Assembly (NCBI RefSeq): GCF_964340395.1
Contig: NC_135561.1
Location: forward strand, 21,314,486-21,378,485
Length of the DNA: 64,000 bases
Direction of reading: 5' to 3'
Origin: Glandiceps talaboti
Taxonomy: Eukaryota; Hemichordata; Enteropneusta; Spengelidae
In this document: positions 34,901 to 45,000 of the stretch, piece after piece
Numbering within the stretch: the first letter of the stretch is position 1
How the letters are laid out: each line of letters starts with the position of its first letter
Program-made: the position numbers and the translations under genes
Notes under the pieces: generated by a model
The model's input: the letters and a program-made list of their open reading frames with translations, nothing else
Databases searched by the model: none
Told to the model about the DNA's origin: nothing

Positions 34901-37900
34901 AGGATATCAGAGATGTCAATTAATGTAAGGATATCAGAGATGTCAATTTTAGTATAAAGATATCATAGATGTCAATTAGTATAAGGATATCAGGGATGTC
35001 AATTAATGTAAGGATATCATAGATGTCAATTAATGTGAGGATATCAGAGATGTCAATTAGTGTAAGGATATCAGAGATGTCAATTAGTATAAGGATATCA
35101 GAGATGTCAGTTAGTATAAGGATATCAGAGATGTCAATTAGTTTGAGGATATCGGAGATGTCAATTAGTGTGAGGATATCAGAGATGTCAATTAATGTAA
35201 GGATATCAGAGATGTCAATTAGTATAAGGATATCAGAGATGTCACTTAGTGTAAGGATATCAGAGATGTCAGTTAGTATAAGGATATCAGAGATGTCAAT
35301 TAGTGTGAGGATATCAGAGATGTCAATTAGTGTAAGGATAACAGAGATGTCAATTAGTACAAGGATATCAGAGATGTCAATTGGTATAAGGATATCAGAG
35401 ATGTCAATTAGTGTAAGGATATCAGAGATGTCAATTAGTGTGAGGATATCAGAGATGTCAATTAATGTGAGGATATCAGAGATGTCAATTAGTGTAAGGA
35501 TAACAGAGATGTCAATTAGTACAAGGATATCAGAGATGTCAATTGGTATAAGGATATCAGAGATGTCAATTAGTATAAGGATATCAGAGATGTCAATTAG
35601 TGTGAGGATATCAGAGATGTCAATTAGTGTAAGGATAACAGAGATGTCAATTAGTACAAGGATATCAGAGATGTCAATTGGTATAAGGATATCAGAGATG
35701 TCAATTAGTGTAAGGATATCAGAGATGTCAATTAGTGTGAGGATATCAGAGATGTCAATTAGTGTAAGGATATCAGAGATGTCAATTGGTATAAGGATAT
35801 CAGAGATGTCAATTAGTATAAGGATATCAGAGATGTCAATTAGTGTGAGGAGATCAGAGATGTTAATTAGTATAAGGATATCAGAGATGTCAATTAGTAT
35901 AAGGATATCAGAGATGTCAATTAGTGTGAGGATATCAGAGGTGTCAATTAGTATAAGGATATCAGAGATGTCAATTAGTATAAGGATATCAGAGATGTCA
36001 ATTAGTATAAGGATATCAGAGATGTCAATTGGTATAAGGATATCAGAGATGTCAGTTAGTATAAGGATATCAGAGATGTCAATTAGTGTGAGGATATCAG
36101 AGATGTCAATTAGTATAAGGATAACAGAGATATCAATTAGTATAAGGATATCAGAGATGTCAATTAGTATAAGGATAACAGAGATATCAATTAGTATAAG
36201 GATATCAGAGATGTCAATTAGTATAAGGATAACAGAGATATCAATTAGTATAAGGATATCAGAGATGTCAATTAGTATAAGGATAACAGAGATATCAATT
36301 AGTATAAGGATATCAGAGATGTCAATTAGTATAAGGATAACAGAGATATCAATTAGTATAAGGATATCAGAGATGTCAATTAGTATAAGGATAACAGAGA
36401 TATCAATTAGTATAAGGATATCAGAGATGTCAATTAGTATAAGGATATCAGAGATGTCAATTAGTGTGAGGATATCAGAGATGTCAATTAGTTTGAGGAT
36501 ATCAGAGATGTCAATTAGTATAAGGATATCAGAGATGTCAATTAGTATAAGGATATCAGAGATGTCAATTAGTATAAGGATATCAGAGATGTCAATTAGT
36601 GTGAGGATATCAGAGATGTCAATTAGTATAAGGATAACATACCTTTCTTAGTTGATCCAATATCTGAGTTTTCTCTTTCAATTTTTCCGTGGTATCCGTT
36701 AAAGTATGGCCGACCATATTGGAATCATTCGTACCAATTGTATAGAGTAAACGACCGATAGCTGGCATTTCATGATTTAAGTGGCGTAGAAGTTTAGCAG
36801 AACCTTATTGACAAAGAGAGATAAAGTATATAAAATTACTCCACTATTATTGCCTGTATGTACACTAACATGAATTCATAGTTCATTATATCGAACATTA
36901 CAAAGAATGCACAGCTGTTTCAGAAACCATCTTTCAGGGGGTTTAGTTTATCACATTTATAACATTGAACTATTCAATGCTAGTTCAAATGATAAGGTTG
37001 ATTTACATCAAACGAAGTGGCTACCCTTGGATCAATTTATACAAAAATGAATATGAAACTAGATAAATTTTTATTTTACAAGGTCACAATTTTTGGATAC
37101 AGGTCATTTTTTTTCTTTCGGTATTTCCTAAGTTTTGTACTGTGTGTGTAGTCTTTGTTTATAAAGGAACTTTAAAAAAAGTTTTAAAAGAAGAAAAGAA
37201 AGAACGCACAGCTGTATGGTACGAATACAAAGTAAAATTATGAAATAATTACTAATCGCTTGGGATTGATTTCTGAACTGATAACTTTATACAAACATAT
37301 AACTGAAGTAATAATTTATGCGGTTTGATAGCAGCTGTAGCTCCTATTTGTTCGCCCCTAGGTAATATATCCAGGTGATTTCGACGAACTCTACATCATT
37401 GGTACAATTTTGTCTATGGCCTTTATCTGTGGTAAGTGGCATGTGATTTTAAAAGATATAGATAATAACTGACAGTATTGCATGCGTTAACGTCCATACA
37501 AAAACATAAATGCATATTGATACATATCAGTTCTTGAAATGGGTTATACTTGATGGGTTGTACTTGTTATGCCATTCTTATCTACAACAGTTGTGTAATG
37601 AATAATCAAAACAAATGTCATAGGTGAACAGTTTATCAGTATTACCCCTTTTCCTAATAAAGTACATATTTATTTTCACCATTTTCGGCCGTGATAACCT
37701 GGGACTGGACCTACCACGTTTCGTGTATGTACATCAGTTGGAGATTTCATTGTTTTGGGTTTCCAAACTTCTAGACACTCATCGACCGATCTTATTGATT
37801 ACGTTGATAAATGTATGGTTTAACTTTGCGGTAGACTAGGGACCCCACTTCTACAGGTCGTACGTATCCCAGCGCCGGATATATGCGTTTTAATTGGCAA

Positions 37901-37992
37901 CCTTAAAGCTTACCCTGCATTTACACAACGAAAATATCGTACATCTAATATATAAAAAACAACCGCAAGTGTCAGCAGGGAGACCCTGTCCT

Positions 37993-38035
<43 letters not shown>

Positions 38036-39232
38036 GCGAATTATGACTGTCATTAGTTAGATTCGTAATAGTACGCGGGGGGGGGGGGGGTAAATCATCC
38101 AACGTTACTACAATGAAAATCATGAAAAACCTGATGCAAAACGTTCCCTGGCTCAGTGACAAGCGAAATTCTGCATTTTATCATGAAAATCCCACCAATC
38201 TTTCGGCTTTAATATAAATGTCTGGCACGACAACCAAAACTAACGTTGCTACATATCATCGTGTGACGCCATCAAAATCCTACTAGAATTGCATCTTTCA
38301 ATTTCTGGCATGGACGACAAACAAACATTCCTACATTGTCTTTGTGTTGAGGGTGAGCTACCATCAGTTGTACAAGCCTTCAACTTCTTAGGATAACAGG
38401 TGAAACCATTTGCTGACACTTTACTTTATTTTAGTGCCATGCGTTTATCAGGGCAAAAATCCTTGTATGTAGGGGTACAAACATCTACTAAAAATAAATC
38501 GATTTTGTACGATTAGAACTAAATGGCTCACCACCCCCCCTCCCCCTCCACCCCAAAGTAATTGTTTTAACCTACATTGATTAAACCCTTGATCTCGACC
38601 CTAAACCTATTATAAATGATGGCGATCGCTTCCACTGACAAATGTGATTTCCCCTTGTACGTTGAAGAATTCTAAAAGATGGAATGGTCAGTTGGATTGA
38701 AAAGGGGATATTAAAGGGGGTGGAAGGGAACAAATGGTGAGGTGCCTTTAGTTCAATTTGTTTACAGTCTTCCATGGTACGTACACTGTAGACTAAGCAA
38801 TGCTATATAATTTTACCATAGGTAAAATTAAATGATTATTTTATATCTACGTGTTGGAACAGCCACGACAATATTGTTACTGTGGAGACAGAAACAGAGA
38901 AATATCACACTTACTTTTCTGTGGACAATATTGTAACTATGGAGACAGAAACAGAGAAATGTCACACTTACTTTCTGTGGACAATATTGTCACTATGGAG
39001 ACAGAAACAGAGAAATATCAGACTTACTTTCTGTGGACAAAGTGGCACTACTGGAGTCTCCCGAACTCAACGACTTGTCTTCAAGTAGACCGATAAATGG
39101 ATACAAAACTCCTCGCAAACTGACAGAATTTGTAGGTAGCTGAATCTCCAACAACTGTAGCAGATTTTGAAGACATATGAGTGGATTTACAATTTTTCTA
39201 GCGAGAGTCTGGTCAGAAAAATTGGCAGCCAT
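19890..39232 (-). CDS. SH2-domain protein with Cbl/STAT-like N-terminus, 10 exons, 408 aa
   Basis: Coding exons in transcript order: 39028-39232, 36643-36803, 25377-25446, 24859-24899, 24317-24407, 22653-22999, 22369-22385, 21301-21446, 20768-20848, 19890-19957. Every junction is GT-AG and phase is kept throughout, giving 408 residues from MAANFS (context AAAATGG) to TAA. Residues 1-145 look helical. About 146-200 ([11 protein letters not shown], then [15 protein letters not shown]) resembles the EF-hand-like module that precedes SH2 in Cbl and STAT. The SH2 domain is about 306-400: [25 protein letters not shown] with the phosphotyrosine-binding Arg near 337, LCISAVHS strand, and a C-terminal helix [11 protein letters not shown]. 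No RING finger or STAT tail follows. It is probably a cytosolic phosphotyrosine-binding adaptor. Exon 7 is only 17 nt. The introns are loaded with tandem repeats. Exon placement is strong; the family name is open. Confidence 0.8.
21153..21226. repeat. ACA trinucleotide microsatellite, SH2 gene intron 8
   Basis: About 24 ACA/ACG units in intron 8, some 75 bp from its donor. Confidence 0.95.
21521..21661. repeat. GACA tetranucleotide microsatellite, SH2 gene intron 7
   Basis: About 34 GACA units with a few interruptions, 75 bp into intron 7. Confidence 0.95.
23203..24282. repeat. 27-bp minisatellite filling intron 5, about 40 copies
   Basis: The unit begins GGTTACACAGTGCCAAGTCA and ends TTTTGAT. 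About 40 copies differ by single substitutions (AAC for CAT, CAG for CAT, TAG for TGG). It occupies about 1.08 kb of the 1.32-kb intron and stops about 34 bp from the exon 5 donor. Because 27 is a multiple of three and the unit lacks stops, four long frames (321-394 codons) span it on both strands; none has signs of being a gene. Confidence 0.95.
24476..24628. repeat. CCA/ACC trinucleotide microsatellite, intron 4
   Basis: Degenerate CCA/CTA/CAA array followed by pure CCA. Poly-Pro and poly-Gly frames across it are artefacts. Confidence 0.95.
25583..25913. repeat. TCTA / TGTC compound microsatellite, intron 2
   Basis: TCTA blocks interrupted by a TGTC block (25628-25671) and short TATA-containing breaks. 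Confidence 0.95.
25914..26285. repeat. TCCA tetranucleotide array, intron 2
   Basis: TCCA with CCCA, TTCC and TCAA variants. It continues directly from the TCTA array and is joined without a gap to the 27-bp satellite. Confidence 0.95.
30724..31371. repeat. Higher-order repeat: 324-bp block, two tandem copies
   Basis: 30724-31047 and 31048-31371 each comprise twelve 27-bp monomers and have the same translation; a third identical block is at 33860-34183. Homogeneous 12-mer blocks in a variable monomer array are typical of recent unequal exchange. Confidence 0.9.
31048..35690. repeat. Higher-order duplication of about 1.8 kb at 2812-bp offset
   Basis: Segments starting at 31048, 31372 and 32211 recur at 33860, 34184 and 35023, all offset by exactly 2812 bp, including the rare phase-breaking units. 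An older version with offset 2540 links 26537 and 29077, and a block with GACATG/GTGGGG units recurs at 30071 and 33232. Confidence 0.85.
37993..38091. repeat. AATC microsatellite and G run, intron 1
   Basis: AATC units at 37993-38034, then a run of 13-14 G at about 38078-38091. Confidence 0.9.
38869..39037. repeat. 56/57-bp tandem repeat triplicating the exon 1 donor
   Basis: Units start at 38869, 38926 and 38982. Each carries, on the minus strand, TCCACAGAAA followed by GTAAGT (one copy with an extra A), the same words that form the real exon 1 end and donor (39022-39037). The exon edge after 39037 still shows partial similarity to the unit. Confidence 0.9.
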
Positions 39233-41832
39233 TTTTAAATCACTACAACTCCGTCACTAAGGAACACAGAATGAAATGTAACCAAACAAGAGAGAATGCA
39301 AGTCGACGTGAAAAGTTGTAGACATACGGCCATCTCGTAATTTAAACAGTATTAAATGCAAGGGGCACTTCAAACAGTGGACATCCATTTGAAAGCCTTG
39401 GCATCTTTTGATGGTTATGTTTGCTTTTCGTCACAATAGCGTTGGTTTTATGTTTACTCACGTGTGTACAGTCGATGGAAGGTGATGTACATTGGTATTA
39501 TGGAAACGACAAATCGGGTGCAACTATGCGAGCACGAAGACACGTTGTCACAGGTGGACGAACTCAGCGCTACAGACCTAACCACGTACTATTTTTCTAA
39601 TTTCAAGTCCCTTGATTCAAACAATCCAATCTGAAGAAAGACAGTACATCAACAAAACACTTTACACGTATCTTTGATAAAATATGGCGTTGTGCAAAAC
39701 TGATATTGAAATCCAAGCTGTTATTTTATAAAGAAGATTTTCCTCTCAGTATGTAGATCCGCCAAGTAGTTTAAAAGTTCGAATTTTTTAAACCAAAACT
39801 CAGAAATGTAATCGTTTCATCAACAGCCTTTCATCTATATCCCAGGAAACATCATCACCAAATTTAAGAATATTAGCCAGGTAATAATTTTGAAGTTTTA
39901 GCATTTTGACAAGAAATCCATTTTTTCTAATGAGGCTTTATTTGCAAATCAACAATTAGGTTGATTAAATAACACTTTTCAAAAGTCGTAAGTGCTACTA
40001 TAGCGTGCTATATTTAAGCCATCATCAGTATTGGTTGGAACAATTAGACATTAGACACCATTATGTAAAATCACCACTATGATAGACCCAAACATAACAC
40101 CCCTCCCCCCTCCCCATACACACATACACGTTGTATTTCAATGTTCTGATAATTTTCATTGAACAGTGTTCCATCTAAAATCCAAACCAAATATACATAC
40201 ACCCGCACGCACATGCACACATACATACATACATACATACATACATACATACATACACACATATACATACATACATACATACATACATACATACATACAT
40301 ACATACATACATACATACATACATACATACATACATAGTCATTCATTTCTTGATGCCTAAAGCACTACTGGACCTCAATCCAGATGTACTGATAACCTTT
40401 GTAGCCTGGGACCCATAATCGTACTATCCACTTTATTACAATCACGATTTGGCAACAATTGAAACCTTGGTATCCTAGGAACCTTGTCAATTCATAGCGG
40501 GTAATATAAGAATTTGTTTTAAGATCGATCACTGTCATGTTAGTTTGCACTACGTGGAATAATGTTATACCAAACTGCTATCAAATGTTTTATATAGTGC
40601 AGTATGGCGTGTAATAAAGGCGATGTCGTTGAATACTCTGCTGCTTGCAAGTTATAGACAGTATGTAATTTGTTTTCTACACTGGGATAGGGAGATACAT
40701 ACATTTAGTTCGTTACACATTTCCAATAATGACTCCATTCTGCAGATTTATATCTCTTCATGCTAAGGAGGGACTTAGAATGTGAAATTCTTCAACCACC
40801 TGCTGCCATGGTGACAGAATGTACGTATACTGATTCGGAACTCTCCGTGTCTACACCATGCTACTATGGGGAGTTTCAATATTTCGCTTTGGGTGGAAGA
40901 TAAGATGTATGTTGAGGCCAAATGACTTTGAACGTCTATATTAGGAGTTCTTGAAAGGTTTGAAAACTCTTGATGGCAGGTGTCAACGGTATTCTCCGCC
41001 TGCATTTACCTTAAGTATGAACATATACTTATGTATAATACTCCTAAAGGTTTAGTGAAATCAATAAATATGGAGCAGATACAACAGCGAAGTAAGATAT
41101 CTCGGCATACGTAGTGGACATATTTATTCCCATACATTATTTAATACACAGACTGAGACAAGGAACACATACAGGAACACATACACAAGGCTCAGACATT
41201 GGTTGTCCGAGGCCTAGAAAACGACACATGAAATCAATTTCACCACTAGAGGGCAGCCACACTCAGCAAGGGTTAATCATTCGTTTCCCCAAACATCACA
41301 AATTTTCAAAGAAACAAGATAATTGTTGATATCCACCGTTTAATGAATGCATAGGGAAGGTTACACAACACACCTGAAAGTGTGAATTATTTGACAACAC
41401 TGACTTCACTTCTCTTACAATAACCTGAGAATTGTATTTCTTGTCATTCAATATACAAAAATATATAGTATCATTCCATAATTTAATATCACACAATATC
41501 TTACACATGAATACTAAAAAAAAAATCTACATCTGACAAAAACAAAAATCCGGCAGTTTCATTTGAATCGGTATGAGGTATTATATGTCTGGAGATGTAT
41601 AAAATTTGTCTTGAGGTCAAAGGTCATTTCTAAATCATGGCAAATCATAGCATAGCAGTTGCAACACTAAAGTTTGCATGTCAACTGTTTACACACACAC
41701 ACATATATATATATATATACTTAAAATCTACATAAAATATCTGAAGCTCATTAATATATGGTTATGATATAATAATTTATCTCAAAGAATATAAATTTTA
41801 GATAATATGGACTAATGGAATAATGGATAAAA
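39233..41832. other. SH2 gene 5' flank and intergenic
   Basis: The promoter of the SH2 gene should lie in the first few hundred bases, but I see no clear TATA box. The rest holds the TACA microsatellite. No exon was recognised. Confidence 0.55.
40219..40337. repeat. TACA tetranucleotide microsatellite
   Basis: About 29 TACA units with one CACATATA interruption. Confidence 0.95.
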
Positions 41833-42065
41833 GACTATGCTTAGAGGTCTATTGTCTACTACCCACACAGACTGCCATTTTCCATGCCAAGACTAAGCTT
41901 AGAGGTCTACTGTCTACTACCCGCACAGACTGCCATTTTCCATGCCAAGACTAAGCTTAGAGGTCTACTGTCTACTACCCGCACAGACTGCCATTTTCCA
42001 TGCCAAGACTAAGCTTAGAGGTCTATTGTCTACTACCCACACAGACTGCCATTTTTCATGCCAAG
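41833..42065. repeat. 58-bp minisatellite, four copies
   Basis: Copies start at 41833, 41891, 41949 and 42007; each has GCTTAGAGGTCTA, GTCTACTACCC and CAGACTGCCATTTT. Few substitutions separate them. Confidence 0.92.
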
Positions 42066-45000
42066 ATGTATGTGTTTAAATTCCAGCAATGCAAATGTAA
42101 ACAGTCTTAGTAAAAGGACAATGTGTTGGTAATCCATCACATATAGAGATACTTCTAATAAATTGGTTATTTTGTTTGAAAGATTATTCATTAAAGGTAC
42201 AGGTTACATTATGGAACTCACTATGTTTAATAAAAACTTGGGATGTGGAATGAGATTAAATACGTTGATTTCATTCAAAAACATTTATCAGTATGGAACT
42301 GATGTGACATCAATCAGAACTTAAGCACAAGTGACATGTGGGCCTTGATAATTAACTTGCAATAAATGTTGACGGTGTATACAACAAGAGTAGAAAGAAT
42401 TGACAATACATTGAATGCAAATTGCCTAGTGAGGCCGTTCTATGTCATTTCAAGTCAAGTTCTGAATGAAACCAACACATCTTATCTTCTAAATGTCCAA
42501 GTTTTTGTTAAACATAGTGAATTCACAATGTATCGTTCCTCTTTAATATTTGATTAGTGTGAATTTGTTGGTTTATGATTCAACTGCACCCCTGCTTTCC
42601 AATGTAAGTAATGATGGGATGCGATGAGGTCATAGGACAGGTCTGAGCACTGAGTGGATTTAGCTTTCAGTGCTATTTTCAAATTCAGTTTCTGTGTTTT
42701 CAGTGTCTAAAACATTGGCATGGAAAATGGCAGCCTGTATAAGTGAAAGTGACATGTCTGTGAGCTAGGTTCTACAATGACCCTATGTGTACAATATAAT
42801 GGTCTGAGTGACATTTGACAATGGTAAATCAACTATTGAGAAGATAACACAGACACTAACTAAAACTGTTGTTACAACATGTTAATTTCAACTATCAACA
42901 GACACTGCTGAGATTACACTGTGGTATCTCTAATTGTAAGTTTTGCTCAAGTGGCCACGGCACACATTCAACCTCATTCGGTGTTTACACTATCTTGATT
43001 ACAGGGTGATTATATCCATATAACCAAGGAACCACTACCAGCCACTTGCAAAATCTACCACATGCAACAATAATAGTTTTACTTTGTGTCTGCCTTAGAT
43101 TGCTGATAGCACATTTGCATGACAATAATTGCAACTCTCACAGATACAAAATATACAGCAAGATTGAAGTCTGACATTATTGGCCAGTGAGGGCGCTCTT
43201 ACAAAAAAGCATACCTTTGGAATACCAGTACAGTATAATACTAAAAACAAAAGTACTGCTTACAGTAGACTACATACATTTCCATTTCAATTTTTTGATT
43301 CAAAAGTTAGTATATTGATAAAAATCATTATTTTGGTTATCATATTTATTACAACTTTAATATACGTTTCTACACTACATTCTTGTGTGGAGTGAAAACC
43401 AACGGTAACAGTGTTTGCACCTCAATGACAAATTTTCCCGATTCAAAGTTTTTTAACTTTGTCATATAAAAGCTTATTCCCTGTCCATTAGAATTACTAA
43501 TAGAACTTAAAGGGTTCACATTCTTGTTTTCAATGAAATCGTCACTATAAAGTTAACACAGTTGTCAGTGGATTTGAAAATGACTCTGTTTTGATATCAA
43601 TTGGACCTCTATTTGACCTCTATTTGACCTCTATTTAAAAAGTTTATATGGTGTCACTGTTTTCCTTGATTTGAAATTACAATAAGTTGGAGTTTCCTTG
43701 AACAAAGTAACAGTAAAAGTTTAATCACGTTATTTCTGAGGCGTATGCTATGATAAAGTGGCCATATGGATCAGAATTGGGTATTTATTATTGATTTTTA
43801 ATTTTACAAAACAATTTTGCTGTTTTTCTACTTGAAAAAATAATATGAAATAACATATACATACGTACAATTACAAACTTTCCGTAGTTTTTGCAATTTA
43901 TTGAGTTACAAACAAGGAGTTGGTATATGTTATTTCATATTGTTTTTTCAAAGTAGAAAAAAACACTTAAGTTGTTTTATAAATTAAAACTCCACATTAA
44001 ATACCCAATTTTCATCTATATGACCATTTTAAGAGTAGTAAGGTATGAAGATAAAATCTACCTGAGTTTGTCACCAACATACAAGCTATAGGAATATATT
44101 TTAGTTTTAACAGATGTGGCCCCTTATCTACAATACCAGGGTTTACAAACCTTATCTACTGCATATATACATGTTAAGTCTATTTGGTTAAGTTTGTCCA
44201 TTTATCATAAGTCTGTGGTTTACCCTCTAGCCTTTTAGTAAGTTTACAACTATGAAAATTACAAAACTTAAGTGAGATTGTATTCACTGTCACAACATAA
44301 GTTCTCCTTAACAATAATTCTGACATGCTAAGTAAGAAGAAAAAAATACATGTATCAAAATCTTGATGCACAGAATCCATTGTAGAAATAAATGCTCACA
44401 CATCAACTTTAAGGTCAAAGGTCAAGTAACTGAGGGTTCCAGACTGAACATGTGACACTGTTGGTAAATTTTACAAGTTGACTCAAATGTTTTCCAACCC
44501 TGCATTCCTAAGAAATTGCTTACTATACTGTGCATTCATAATCATTTTTTGTTGTTGCAGACACTTTCCAATTCTACTCAATATATGTGCCTTGCCCTTT
44601 TCTGTACAGAGGTTCGATATCTTCGTACTCACAAAAAGAAAATGTGTAAGTGTCAAGAAAGAACATTTTGTTTTTTCTACAACTGGTTTACAACTAGTCT
44701 GTAAAGTACGCCGTGACGGGGCACCCTCAAACATCAGGCAACGTGAGAGGAGGCCGGTGAGGGCGAAACGTCACGATGCATCTTACAGTCTAGTTTACAA
44801 CATGTGATTATTACAAATTTCTTTAAAAATGAACAGAATAATGGCCAAGTCAGCACCACTGCACATTAAAATCATATTGTCTCATTACAAGATTCTGCCT
44901 GATGTGTTTTTAGACGACAATAAAATATCCTCACCATTCAGGGCGACACAACAAAATTTATGTAAGATAAAATATTTCTTTATTGTGGGTGGGGTTGGGG

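Larger units (their letters stand above)
26286..36639. repeat. 10.35-kb array of a 27-bp satellite, about 383 copies
   Basis: The plus-strand unit starts TCAGAGATGTCAATTAGTAT and ends AAGGATA. Variants swap GTATAA for GTGTAA or GTGTGA, TTAATG for TTAGTG, GATATC for GATAAC, and GAGATG for GACATG or GAGATA. Occasional units break phase by having an extra TT (27840, 32134, 33783, 34946). The array lies wholly in intron 2 of the SH2 gene and its last bases overlap the splice donor of exon 2 (36637-36642). Plus-strand frames (MSISIRISE repeats) and minus-strand frames up to 1366 codons (ILTLIDISD repeats) arise from the period of nine codons and are not genes. Confidence 0.97.

Noticed and set aside
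26286-36639. CRISPR-like regular repeats
   Set aside because: Direct repeats are contiguous without unique spacers and lie in an intron of an animal gene; this is a satellite.
44700-44790. GC-richer segment with GTGACGGGGCACC and GGCGAAACGTCACG, considered as an RNA gene
   Set aside because: No cloverleaf or other recognisable RNA structure found by eye; probably repeat-derived.
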